A stretch of 64,000 bases of DNA from Fimenecus sp045593645 (GTDB taxonomy: Bacteria > Bacillota > Clostridia > Oscillospirales > Acutalibacteraceae): positions 186,001 through 250,000 of the forward strand of contig JAZNWZ010000130.1 in NCBI GenBank assembly GCA_045593645.1, read 5' to 3'. Position numbers and translations under genes: made by a program. Positions 23,999 to 30,452 of this stretch are shown here, one piece after another. How positions within the stretch are numbered: position 1 is the stretch's first letter; each line of letters starts with the position of its first letter. Under the pieces are notes generated by a model. It was not told the DNA's origin. It saw nothing but the letters and a program-made list of their open reading frames with translations, and did no database searches.

Positions 23999-24071
23999 GG
24001 TGCCCAACGGGATTTGAACCCGTCCCTGAAGATCCACAATCTTCCGTGCTAACCGCTAACACTATGGGTAC
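23999..24071 (-). tRNA. tRNA-His (GTG)
   Basis: Acceptor GTACCCA/TGGGCAC with C73, anticodon arm GAAGA-TTGTGGA-TCTTC, T-loop TTCAAAT. Confidence 0.9.
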
Positions 24072-24073
24072 AG

Positions 24074-24157
24074 TCGGCTCGGTGGGACTTGAACCCACAC
24101 TCCCTTACGGGAACAGCCACCTCAAGGCTGCGCGTCTACCAGTTCCGCCACGAACCG
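24074..24157 (-). tRNA. tRNA-Leu (GAG)
   Basis: Acceptor CGGTTCG/CGAGCCG, anticodon arm CAGCC-TTGAGGT-GGCTG, long variable arm, T-loop TTCAAGT. Confidence 0.9.
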
Positions 24158-24165
24158 AAAATATA

Positions 24166-24247
24166 TTGCGAAGGTAGGACTCGAACCTACAAGGCCATTC
24201 ACCCTCGCGAACAACAGAGGGCAGCTTTACCATTTGCTTACTTCGCA
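24166..24247 (-). tRNA. tRNA-like with 10-base anticodon loop
   Basis: Acceptor TGCGAAG/CTTCGCA and T-arm GTAGG-TTCGAGT-CCTAC are perfect. The stem CCCTC/GAGGG encloses TGTTGTTCGC (ten bases). Reading the anticodon is not possible without knowing how the loop is processed. Confidence 0.65.
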
Positions 24248-24249
24248 AG

Positions 24250-24332
24250 TCAGTAAGATGGGACTCGAACCCATACTCCTTTACGGAATCTGATCTTAAG
24301 TCAGATGCGTCTACCAATTCCGCCACTCACCG
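24250..24332 (-). tRNA. tRNA-Leu (TAA)
   Basis: Acceptor CGGTGAG/CTTACTG, anticodon arm TCTGA-CTTAAGA-TCAGA, long variable arm, T-loop TTCGAGT. It is unpermuted, unlike the copy at 20573. Confidence 0.9.
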
Positions 24333-24339
24333 TAAAAAC

Positions 24340-24364
24340 AAAAAAAGCAACTCTTTCGAGTTGC
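24340..24364 (-). terminator. Rho-independent terminator
   Basis: Minus strand GCAACTC-GAAA-GAGTTGC then TTTTTTTG, after the 46-aa gene. Confidence 0.85.
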
Positions 24365-24394
24365 TTGGGCTTAAAACAGTTTTATCATTTACTT

Positions 24395-24535
24395 TCAACT
24401 GTTCTTCCCAAGCTCTCCTTTTAAATGTTTTGCAAAGAGGGCAGAGCCTAATGACACACCACTTCCACACAAGCCAGAAAGCTTTATAATTGAGAAAGAT
24501 TTTGCTGTCATTTTCACACTCTTTGTAAAATTCAT
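24395..24535 (-). CDS. Hypothetical small protein, 46 aa
   Basis: ATG preceded by AAGGATATTTAA and a CTAAATAA motif, and followed by a terminator 30 bases on. It is basic with a Gly/Ser-rich middle (KLSGLCGSGVSLGSALFAKH), possibly a weak membrane helix. The complete signals support a real short gene. Confidence 0.5.
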   Translation of the reverse strand: MNFTKSVKMTAKSFSIIKLSGLCGSGVSLGSALFAKHLKGELGKNS

Positions 24536-24560
24536 TTAAATATCCTTATTGTTTATTTAG

Positions 24561-24632
24561 TGGACCTACAGAGAATTGAACTCTGATCTCAAGCTTGCAA
24601 AGCTCACGTAATAGCCATTATACCATAAGCCC
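24561..24632 (-). tRNA. tRNA-Ala (TGC), second copy
   Basis: Acceptor GGGCTTA/TAGGTCC, D-arm GTA...TAC, anticodon arm TGAGC-TTTGCAA-GCTTG, T-arm CAGAG-TTCAATT-CTCTG. Confidence 0.75.
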
Positions 24633-24639
24633 ATATTTT

Positions 24640-24694
24640 GTCGCGGAATGTAAATAATTCTTAAGGTCAGAAAAATAGGAACATTCTTTGCAAC
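24640..24694 (-). ncRNA. Clamp element without a tRNA
   Basis: GTTGC-AAA-GAATGT, TCCTAT, T-rich loop, TTT-ACATTC-C-GCGAC. Both helices are complementary but differ in sequence from the 20573 and 22966 copies. Confidence 0.65.
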
Positions 24695-24713
24695 GTTTTA
24701 TTTTATATTTAGT

Positions 24714-24905
24714 ATATTAACAGAAAACGTAAGAACACTTTCTGAAAATTTCAAAAGTTAGTTGAAGGCCGACTTACATATTGCGCACAGGATGTGGTGT
24801 CGCACCACCGAGGATGCACTTCCCCCAGTCAGACCCAATCTGGGCCACTACATTTTCTGAAAATGCTAAACTCCATCTTCAACTATGTAAAAATATATTA
24901 ACAGC
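24714..24905 (-). ncRNA. Structured noncoding spacer closed by a 9-bp helix
   Basis: TAGTTGAAG and CTTCAACTA (24759-24767 with 24877-24885) pair. Near the 3' end is TGCGCAATATGTAAGTCG. GTTAATATA motifs flank it on both sides (about 24713-24721 and 24893-24901). A GTGG-TGCGACA-CCAC hairpin resembles a T-arm. Confidence 0.45.
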
Positions 24906-24965
24906 TTTCGCTGAAATATTCAAAAATAAAATTGAACAAAGGGACGACTTACGAACTGCGCCAGC

Positions 24966-25037
24966 TACTGTGCTTGGGATTCGAACCCAAATCTTCGCCG
25001 TATAAGGGCGACGTGCTATCCGTTACACCAACACAAA
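24966..25037 (-). tRNA. tRNA-Ile (TAT)
   Basis: Anticodon arm TCGCC-CTTATAC-GGCGA, D-arm GTGT/GCAC, T-arm TTGGG-TTCGAAT-CCCAA. The whole tRNA and a GTAAGTCG motif lie inside a 10-bp closing helix, AAAATTGAAC (24928-24937) with GTTCAATTTT (25043-25052). Confidence 0.85.
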
Positions 25038-25056
25038 ACAATGTTCAATTTTATAT

Positions 25057-25128
25057 TTCCACCGCAAGGACTCGAACCCTGAACAAAAGAACCAGAATCT
25101 CCCGTGTTACCAATTACACCACGGTGGA
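25057..25128 (-). tRNA. tRNA-Gln (CTG)
   Basis: Acceptor TCCACCG/CGGTGGA, anticodon arm GGAGA-TTCTGGT-TCTTT, T-arm CAGGG-TTCGAGT-CCTTG. Confidence 0.85.
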
Positions 25129-25146
25129 GTAAATTATTTTAATTAG

Positions 25147-25271
25147 CACAGAGGGTGACGAATCGAACTCACTCTCACTCATCTGCGGCAACAGTATGAG
25201 CTTGTCCCTACAACCATTTTTCGCTAATCTCTTGGAATTGCCGTTCCTCAATTTTGCTAGTAGGCCTCTGC
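25147..25271 (-). tRNA. tRNA-like with large insertion
   Basis: GCAGAGG pairs with CCTCTGT as an acceptor, and a T-arm with loop TTCGATT precedes the latter. The 125-base span is about 50 bases longer than a tRNA. The anticodon is not identifiable. It could be an intron-bearing or decayed gene. Confidence 0.4.
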
Positions 25272-25277
25272 AAATAT

Positions 25278-25349
25278 TTTCCCCGACAGGATTCGAACCC
25301 GTCCGAACGGTACCAAAAACCGTTGCCCTACCTACTAGGCTACGGGGAA
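25278..25349 (-). tRNA. tRNA-Pro (TGG)
   Basis: Acceptor TTCCCCG/CGGGGAA, anticodon arm ACGGT-TTTTGGT-ACCGT, T-arm ACGGG-TTCGAAT-CCTGT. Confidence 0.9.
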
Positions 25350-25354
25350 GTAAA

Positions 25355-25494
25355 AAAGAGTTTGATTTATTCGGTCCGTTTTATCCGACTTTCACCTCGA
25401 ACTTACCTGCAGGACGCCCGAGTCCAACTGGGAGGGTTATAGAGGTTACTTGTGTGCACCGTTCGCCTCAGCATTATCTACGCCCAAACTCTTT
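25355..25494 (-). ncRNA. Structured noncoding spacer closed by a 10-bp helix
   Basis: AAAGAGTTTG (25355-25364) pairs with CAAACTCTTT (25485-25494). It contains TGCAGGTAAGTTCG, a variant of the repeated motif. Confidence 0.45.
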
Positions 25495-25496
25495 AT

Positions 25497-25571
25497 CAGG
25501 GGCGGCAGGATTCGAACCTGCAAAATGGCGGTTTTGGAGACCGCTGCTGTAGCCATTGTAGCCACGCCCCT
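25497..25571 (-). tRNA. tRNA-Trp (CCA)
   Basis: Acceptor AGGGGCG/CGCCCCT, anticodon arm GCGGT-CTCCAAA-ACCGC, T-arm GCAGG-TTCGAAT-CCTGC. Confidence 0.9.
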
Positions 25572-25574
25572 ATA

Positions 25575-25838
25575 TTATAAATCTTTTGCAATATTTTTCA
25601 ATTGCGAAAGTTTATCAGCATATCGCCACTCACCGTGAAGAAATGCTGCTTTTAACATTTCAAATCTTGCCTCATCATCTTTTGGCAAGTCAAACCATTT
25701 ACCACCCATTGTCCACTGTAAAAGCTCAGCTTTCTCACAGGCAGTTGTATAACCAAATGTGCTAAAAACATAGCTCATTTCGTTTTCAGTTTCTGCTGCT
25801 TTCATAGCAGCAATTGTTATTCTTCTAAGTCCTTCCAT
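25575..25838 (-). CDS. Hypothetical protein, 87 aa
   Basis: The frame opens at 25868, but TTAATATT lies six bases before the ATG at 25838 (MEGLRRITIAAM), which sets the start. It is helical, acidic, with a Trp-containing middle (QWTMGGKWFDLPKDD). Not recognised. It is embedded in the tRNA array between tRNA-Trp and a closed spacer. Confidence 0.6.
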   Translation of the reverse strand: MEGLRRITIAAMKAAETENEMSYVFSTFGYTTACEKAELLQWTMGGKWFDLPKDDEARFEMLKAAFLHGEWRYADKLSQLKNIAKDL

Positions 25839-25844
25839 AGTAAA

Positions 25845-25853
25845 AATATTAAC
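25845..25853 (-). promoter_or_regulatory. Class 2 promoter motif
   Basis: GTTAATATT six bases before the ATG of the 87-aa gene, with no Shine-Dalgarno site. Confidence 0.5.
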
Positions 25854-26087
25854 AATATAGTTTGCCACAGGACTTACTTAATGCCAAATGATTTCAAGGA
25901 CTGGTGATCTATTCTGCCTGTACCTTATAGGCGCCTGCCGTGTTATTGACAACAACACTTTCAGATCTTAAACAGGTAGTTCAATCGTAACCTTCGCGAT
26001 TCTGACCAATGCAGTTCGGTTTTCCAGTAATGATACCCTTATACATTCTGCCTCCTCGCTAAATTGTTTGTAGGCACTTATATTGTT
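25851..26087 (-). ncRNA. Structured spacer closed by a 9-bp helix, with a 21-codon ORF
   Basis: AACAATATA (25851-25859) pairs with TATATTGTT (26079-26087). Inside is a 21-codon frame at 25981-26046 with a strong GAGGAGG before its ATG, and GGCATTAAGTAAGTCC near the 3' end. Confidence 0.45.
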
Positions 26088-26090
26088 TTA

Positions 26091-26163
26091 TAAATTGGGT
26101 AGGGCTCGAACCTACATCTTCCTGCTTTCACAGCAGGTGCTTTACCAATTGGGCTACCAATTT
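26091..26163 (-). tRNA. tRNA, anticodon unclear (loop TGTGAAA)
   Basis: Acceptor AAATTGG/CCAATTT, anticodon stem CCTGC/GCAGG, T-arm GTAGG-TTCGAGC-CCTAC all pair. The loop places TGA at 34-36 with G at 33, and the variable arm is short, so Ser identity is doubtful. Confidence 0.7.
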
Positions 26164-26230
26164 TACCAGAGACCGACTTATAAACGCGTTGACTCTAGAA
26201 GCATTGTCGTTATCCGGAATTGACTTTGCT

Positions 26231-26306
26231 TTGCGCCTAGAGGGACTCGAACCCCCAATCTTTCGGTTCGTAGCCGAGTGTCTTAATCCATTGGACTATA
26301 GGCGCA
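26231..26306 (-). tRNA. tRNA-Arg (ACG)
   Basis: Acceptor TGCGCCT/AGGCGCA, anticodon arm TCGG-CTACGAA-CCGA, T-loop TTCGAGT. Confidence 0.85.
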
Positions 26307-26319
26307 TAATATATTATCC

Positions 26320-26381
26320 CAGGGAGAGATGATTCGAACACCTTTCGCTGCAGCGGTCTTACCACATAAAACGACTCCCTA
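26320..26381 (-). tRNA. tRNA-like with miniature anticodon arm
   Basis: Acceptor AGGGAG/CTCCCT, D-arm GTTT-TATGTGGTA-AGAC and T-arm AGGTG-TTCGAAT-CATCT. The anticodon arm is replaced by a 10-base hairpin CGC-TGCA-GCG. Total 62 nt. The same truncation is seen at 44897. Confidence 0.5.
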
Positions 26382-26724
26382 ATATTTTGCCCGATGTTCT
26401 AGTAACTTTAAGGGCGCTCGTAGTGCACACACCCAATCTCAAGGTCTATGGCTGATATTGAAATCAGTTGAAGATTTCGTTTCTCCTCAACACCTTCACC
26501 GGTGAGTACGCCTCTGCCTCGGCCGACATACTTGGCGCAACCCTTGCCTTGGTAGTTCAAACAGGAAGCGGAGTCCCCACTTAACCCGCAGCTTATTCAG
26601 CTTTCCTACTTAAGTTTGCCTTTGTTCTTAACGGTGACCCTAATTCAACTAGAATTTTCATCAATCGCCTCCACCTAGGTCGGCACATACCCTCTGTGTT
26701 CCGCTCCTCACGGTGCACCACATA
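26382..26724 (-). ncRNA. Noncoding spacer with 22-codon ORF, probably structured
   Basis: 340 bases, GC-richer than the genes. A 22-codon frame at 26593-26661 has GGTGGAGG before its ATG. There are several local hairpins. It may be the 5'-adjacent or 3'-adjacent part of a larger RNA with the next spacer. Confidence 0.4.
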
Positions 26725-26798
26725 TAGTCCCATCGGGGCTCGAACCCGAATCTTAGCCTTGAGAGGGCCACGAACTGGACCAGTTGTTCTATGGGACC
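26725..26798 (-). tRNA. tRNA-Glu (CTC)
   Basis: Acceptor GGTCCCA/TGGGACT, anticodon arm TGGCC-CTCTCAA-GGCTA, T-loop TTCGAGC. Confidence 0.85.
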
Positions 26799-27757
26799 GA
26801 AAAAGCAAAGCTTACTTTCAACTTTTAGGTTTAACTCTTGACTATAAAACCAGTTTTCTTTAACGTACCTCGCGAGGGTCCTTCTGTCTTATACCCAGTT
26901 CAATCTTGTTGCAAACTGGAGACTGCCGTAAAGACACAAGTCGTGAGTCATTCTTAGGCGTATAGATCTTTTCAGCCAAAACCTTCTCACTTCCTAGGCG
27001 TTATTATTTCAGCTTTGCGTAATCCTCACTCCCGACTTGACTCGTTGAAGTGAGGCCAACAATGTTTAACGGGCATCGGTATTGTCTCTGACACTTTTCA
27101 CAAATACGTTGTGTTGAGCAGACTGGACACACTGCTTAACCAACCCCGTAACCCTTTATTTCTCCACTGCGACTTATGATTGCACGGCTGAATACCGACC
27201 GAGTCGGCTACTGTAGTTGTTGATACGATCTCATACAGCTTTTCAAAATCCATCCCATTCTTCTGTCCACCGTCAGTGCTTCGGTACCATTATTTCAGGT
27301 CTGTCTTCACAGGTGTTGAGCAGGAGTATTGGTAGAATTTGCAAGAGGAACTTCCTCTTAAGCAACAAGCCTTTATCTCGCTGTTATGTTGAACAGGTTA
27401 ACTTCACTCCTGCCGCTGTTCAACTTCGATTGCGGCGACGCTGGGCGACACCATACTTTTCCCAAGGTGGAGTACCACGAACTCTCCTTCACACGGTCTA
27501 GAACGCCGCTGCTCTTGCACTGGGTTTTGAGCTGCCCTTGGGTCCGACTGGAAATGAGGCTATCTTATTTACGTATTAGACTTACATACACCATTGCTGG
27601 GAAAGCATCGCTATTCACCTCAAATCTCATTGCGACTATACCTTCAAACTTGCTCGCTGTCCGATTTGCACGGATAACTAAATGCAATAGGTCCTTCCAA
27701 TCATATTCACGCAAACGATTGTTTCCTGCGGGTGTTTAGAACTCTTCCTTGTTCATT
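26799..27757 (-). ncRNA. Candidate giant structured RNA (GOLLD/ROOL-like), about 950 nt
   Basis: A 959-base stretch between tRNA-Glu and tRNA-Arg, with no credible CDS and higher GC than the genes. It has many hairpins, for example AAGAGGAA-GTTCCTCTT, GGTCCGAC-type pairs, and GTTGAACAG with CTGTTCAAC around 27370-27430. GOLLD and ROOL RNAs are known to lie beside tRNA genes in phages and are about 600-900 nt. I identify the class from size and setting only. Confidence 0.5.
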
Positions 27758-27831
27758 TGGCCGTGGAGGGAGTCGAACCCCCAACATACAGCTTAGAAGG
27801 CTGTTGTTCTAATCCATTGAACTACACGGTC
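27758..27831 (-). tRNA. tRNA-Arg (TCT)
   Basis: Acceptor GACCGTG/CACGGCC (one mismatch), anticodon arm ACAGC-CTTCTAA-GCTGT, T-loop TTCGACT. Confidence 0.85.
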
Positions 27832-28040
27832 ATAAAAAAATCGTTTGCCATTTTGTGTAAAATTCCAAACGCGCGTATGGTGCGATCCAAACCTCATCGT
27901 CTTACTGATTGCGTGAGGGAGCCCTCTACCCTTGAAAAGCATAAAACTGCGATTGTAAAAAATCTCGAGCTTTCTTACAAAAGCCAGAAGCTTGAGGGCA
28001 ATAGCAAGGACGAAACTTGTATTAGGACCCTCTCTTCCTT
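27832..28040 (-). ncRNA. Noncoding spacer, possible structured RNA
   Basis: About 210 bases after the 83-aa gene. There is a GAGGGTCC/GGGCTCCC-type complementarity and CTTTTGTAAG-like sequence. No clear closing helix. Confidence 0.25.
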
Positions 28041-28292
28041 TTAATCGAAATCCCACCACATAGCTTGTGGTCTGAATTCTGTTTTCAGAAAATATCTTTC
28101 AATCTCTTCGTCAGACGCTTCGATTGAAATCTTTTTCAATTCAATTTTGAACTTATGCTTTGCCTGTCGGTATTGCCACCTATAAGACATTCGCATACCT
28201 TTCTTAACATTACCCCAATCTAAAGTTGTTGAGGATGACCATTTGATACCACGAGTTCCGTGGTCTTGTTTTTTAGGTTGTGCTCTATACAT
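28041..28292 (-). CDS. Hypothetical basic protein, 83 aa
   Basis: Basic N-terminus (YRAQPKKQDHGTRGIKWSSS) and a helical C-terminal half with Trp (RMSYRWQYRQAKHKFKIELKK). It may bind nucleic acid, but no fold is recognised. The start has only a weak AGG upstream. It sits in the tRNA array. Confidence 0.5.
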   Translation of the reverse strand: MYRAQPKKQDHGTRGIKWSSSTTLDWGNVKKGMRMSYRWQYRQAKHKFKIELKKISIEASDEEIERYFLKTEFRPQAMWWDFD

Positions 28293-28317
28293 AACCTAAT
28301 GGTAGGAACATTTCATA

Positions 28318-28443
28318 CGGCAAGGGCAGGATTCGAACCTGCATACCCCACGTGTTAGGCGGGCTCCCACGGACTATGTGGGCGAGGGTCCATTGAATAT
28401 CGACTTACAAATTGCGGACCCAATCTTTTTCCTCTACCTCACC
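28318..28443 (-). tRNA. tRNA-Val-like (AAC) with about 50-base insertion before the D-arm
   Basis: GGTGAGG pairs fully, with two wobbles, with CCTTGCC as an acceptor and is followed by TA. The anticodon arm CCCGC-CTAACAC-GTGGG and T-arm GCAGG-TTCGAAT-CCTGC are normal. Between them is an insertion closed by GGGTCC/GGACCC that contains GCAATTTGTAAGTCG. The insertion site is the same as in the Phe-like gene at 21958. Confidence 0.5.
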
Positions 28444-28460
28444 AAAAATTGTAAGTCTTA

Positions 28461-28532
28461 TTGCGGGAGAGGGACTCGAACCCCCGACCTCGAGCTTATG
28501 AGGCTCGCAAGCTACCACTGCTCTATCCCGCT
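28461..28532 (-). tRNA. tRNA-Met (CAT), possible initiator
   Basis: AGCGGGA/TCCCGCA with a mismatched first pair (A-A), as in initiators. Anticodon arm CGAGC-CTCATAA-GCTCG and T-loop TTCGAGT. The three G-C pairs usual for initiators are not present. Confidence 0.85.
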
Positions 28533-28536
28533 ATGA

Positions 28537-28613
28537 CAATGCTTGAAGGAATTGAACCTTCCTGTTATCAATATTAACAATTTAATATTGAATAACGTCC
28601 CAAGACAAGCATT
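28537..28613 (-). tRNA. tRNA-like with mini D-arm and long hairpin in the anticodon position
   Basis: Acceptor AATGCTT/AAGCATT and T-arm GAAGG-TTCAATT-CCTTC are perfect. The D-arm is GTC-TTGG-GAC. The anticodon stem GTTAT/ATAAC encloses a second 9-bp hairpin CAATATTAA/TTAATATTG. No anticodon is readable unless the inner hairpin is removed. Confidence 0.5.
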
Positions 28614-28819
28614 TACCAACCGTGCTTCTCGTTAACCCAATAGGGCTTTTGCTTTATAATTTACGCCTATTGTTATAAGAGCTAACTTGCTTCGACTTAC
28701 AAACTGCGTTCGCAATGAAGCACAGCACTTTGGACTTTCTCTTAAATAAATTACACGGTGTAATTCGCATATAATTTATTTGCTGCATTGCAGGCATCGT
28801 CCTCAGCGTGCAATGGATT
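28614..28819 (-). ncRNA. Noncoding spacer with GTAAGTC motif
   Basis: Contains GCTTC...GAAGC around GCAGTTTGTAAGTC (about 28688-28722) and a hairpin AATTACAC-CG-TGTAATT. No tRNA was found. Confidence 0.35.
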
Positions 28820-28892
28820 TAGTTCTTACGGGATTCGAACCCATTCCTCCAGCTTGAAAGGCTAGCGACTCAACCAATTTGTCCTAAGAACC
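28820..28892 (-). tRNA. tRNA-Glu (TTC)
   Basis: Acceptor GGTTCTT/AAGAACT, anticodon arm CTAGC-CTTTCAA-GCTGG, T-loop TTCGAAT. Confidence 0.9.
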
Positions 28893-29113
28893 ATAACGCC
28901 GATAGTCTTTTTTTTGTTTCAGCTGGGACACCCAATCGGCATTTTAGAAACCAGCTCATTTGTCATAAGAACAATAAAAGAAACCGCGAAAACTTTTATC
29001 AAGTGTTACACTTTTCCTACTTGCACAAGGATACTCTCACACTCTTTTGGCTTGCTGTCATAAACAACTTACCTTTTAACCCATTACAAGTTCCTGGGCT
29101 CGATTTTTTGTAG
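28893..29113 (-). other. Noncoding spacer, nothing identified
   Basis: 221 bases with GGTAAGTTG-like sequence and GCCGAT/ATCGGC complementarity at one end (28895-28940). No CDS or tRNA found. Confidence 0.3.
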
Positions 29114-29187
29114 CGGGACTAGCGAGCATCGAACTCGCGACCTCCTGCGTGACAGGCAGGCGTGGTAGCCAACTCCACCATAGCCCC
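29114..29187 (-). tRNA. tRNA-Asp (GTC)
   Basis: Acceptor GGGGCTA/TAGTCCC, anticodon arm CCTGC-CTGTCAC-GCAGG, T-loop TTCGATG. Confidence 0.9.
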
Positions 29188-29356
29188 ATAAAAAGTTTCC
29201 CTATCAGGCATCCTCAAATCAGCTCGCGATTGCCAATCAGTCAGTGTCTCTCAGCGGAATTTCGTTTTGAAAGTTCAGCGCTAAACTAACAATCCTACTT
29301 TACCTCGGTTGACCAACTCTGCCACCCTACGGCAGCGGCCGAAACCTAGAAAGTTT
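29188..29356 (-). other. Spacer with a tRNA 5'-half-like segment
   Basis: GGGTGGCAGAGTTGGTCAAC looks like an acceptor end plus a Ser-type D-arm, but no matching anticodon or T-arm lies downstream. Probable tRNA remnant or separate half. Confidence 0.3.
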
Positions 29357-29441
29357 AGCTGTAGGAGAGATTCGAACTCCCGTGGGCTTTTACACCTCCG
29401 GATTACAAATCCGGCGCAATCAACCGCTATGCGACTACAGC
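29357..29441 (-). tRNA. tRNA, anticodon TGT by position, long variable arm
   Basis: Acceptor GCTGTAG/CTACAGC, anticodon arm CCGGA-TTTGTAA-TCCGG, variable region about 15 bases, T-loop TTCGAAT. The anticodon reads Thr, but the long arm is not typical of Thr. Confidence 0.75.
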
Positions 29442-29446
29442 ATAAA

Positions 29447-29560
29447 AGGCGTGTTGTAAAAACTTTGCTCTACCGCTTGAGCTACTTCCTGCACGCAGGC
29501 AAGAAGGTGGGACTCGAACCCACAACACAAGTACCGATAGTATAGGAACAACATTTGCCT
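29447..29560 (-). tRNA. Circularly permuted tRNA, probably Arg (TCG), in a clamp element
   Basis: Order on the minus strand: AGGC-AAA-TGTTGT, TCCTATACTA, 3' half (TCGGT, anticodon strand ACTT, T-arm GTGGG-TTCGAGT-CCCAC, acceptor CTTCTTG). An 8-base linker CCTGCGTG follows. Then comes the 5' half (acceptor CAGGAAG, TA, D-arm GCTC-AAGCGGTA-GAGC, anticodon strand AAGT) and ACAACA-C-GCCT. Acceptor strands pair seven of seven with one wobble. Joining TT to TCGGT gives anticodon TCG; the exact junction is inferred. Confidence 0.7.
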
Positions 29561-29563
29561 AAA

Positions 29564-29638
29564 AGCCCAAGCACTGGATTCGAACCGTGGACCTATCGCT
29601 TACAGGGCGATTGCTCTAACCAACTGAGCTACAAGGGC
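29564..29638 (-). tRNA. tRNA-Thr (TGT), C33, weak acceptor
   Basis: D-arm GCTC/GAGC and anticodon arm ATCGC-CCTGTAA-GCGAT are sound. The acceptor has two T-T mismatches and the T-stem a bulge. Its 5' end overlaps the stop of the endonuclease gene by ten bases. Confidence 0.7.
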
Positions 29639-30261
29639 AAACTCGACCAAGATAAATTGTTTTTATCTAAAATATAAATCTTTACTTGATTTTGCTGCTC
29701 AACTAAATGTATCTTTTCAACATCTGTAATTCCAAATCTCGGATTTACACTGTTGATTAGATAATCATTTTTAGTGTCAACAAAAACATTATAGTCGGGC
29801 AAAAAGAAATCAGGATAATACCTATGCTCTTCGCCGTTCAATTTATATAAAAGTGGCTTTGGTCTTTCCCACTTTATATTATTCTTGTCTAAATCTTCTG
29901 CGAACTTCACTTCGTAGGAAGAATCCAATTTTATACCTTTATAATCAAAAGATTTACTTGTATGCCATCCGCCAAGATTGTTTCTTTTTGCAGCTTCAGA
30001 AAGTTTCTTTTTTGTTTCTTCTGAATGTTTTTGCAATTTTCCTTTTTCAGAAAGCTTTTTTCTAGCGTTTTCTGATAATGTAGGTTTAGGCAACCCAAGT
30101 TTTTTAGCTTTCGTATATTGATTTACACCAATATGCTTGCCACTTTTGTTATAAAGTTCAAATCCAGAAATTTGTTTTTCAGGATTTGACTTACAAAGTC
30201 TTTCGTGATTTCGCAAAGAATTTTCATTCTTGCAATCTTTACCGCAGTATTTACAATTCAT
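29629..30261 (-). CDS. Homing-type endonuclease (zinc finger, NUMOD3-like repeats, PD-(D/E)XK-like core)
   Basis: 210 aa. The N-terminal zinc finger is CKYCGKDCKNENSLRNHERLC. In the middle are SENARKKLSEKGK and HSEETKKKLSEAAK, two NUMOD3-type DNA-binding repeats. The C-terminal nuclease core is SSYEVKFAEDLDKNNIKWE, then RYYPDFFLPDYNVFVDTKND, a PDF...D-x-K arrangement as in EDxHD/PD-(D/E)XK homing enzymes. It lies in the tRNA array and ends inside the adjacent tRNA-Thr, consistent with a mobile free-standing gene. CTAATTCT lies two bases before the ATG and there is no Shine-Dalgarno site. Confidence 0.8.
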   Translation of the reverse strand: MNCKYCGKDCKNENSLRNHERLCKSNPEKQISGFELYNKSGKHIGVNQYTKAKKLGLPKPTLSENARKKLSEKGKLQKHSEETKKKLSEAAKRNNLGGWHTSKSFDYKGIKLDSSYEVKFAEDLDKNNIKWERPKPLLYKLNGEEHRYYPDFFLPDYNVFVDTKNDYLINSVNPRFGITDVEKIHLVEQQNQVKIYILDKNNLSWSSLPL

Positions 30262-30263
30262 AT

Positions 30264-30271
30264 AGAATTAG
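30264..30271 (-). promoter_or_regulatory. Class 2 promoter motif
   Basis: CTAATTCT two bases before the endonuclease ATG. Confidence 0.4.
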
Positions 30272-30303
30272 TATCTACTTTGGTAGAGCACGTGACTTAA
30301 ATA

Positions 30304-30358
30304 AACGCGGAATGTAAAAACAACCAATTTTGTAAAAAATAGGAACATTCTTTGCGTT
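30304..30358 (-). ncRNA. Clamp element without a tRNA
   Basis: AACGC-AAA-GAATGT, TCCTAT, T-rich loop, ACATTC-C-GCGTT. It has the same inner helix as the 24640 copy with a different, still complementary, outer helix. Confidence 0.65.
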
Positions 30359-30363
30359 ATGTA

Positions 30364-30452
30364 TGGGTGAGGAGAGATTTGAACTCCCAATGTTTACCAC
30401 GAGGGACCAGATTTACAGTCTGGCACAGCACCACCGTCGCTGCTGCTCACCC
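30364..30452 (-). tRNA. tRNA-Tyr (GTA)
   Basis: Acceptor GGGTGAG/CTCACCC, anticodon arm CCAGA-CTGTAAA-TCTGG, long variable arm, T-loop TTCAAAT. Confidence 0.9.

Noticed and set aside
24959..25060. Plus-strand tRNA genes
   Set aside because: All T-loops and D-loops in the array read correctly only on the minus strand.
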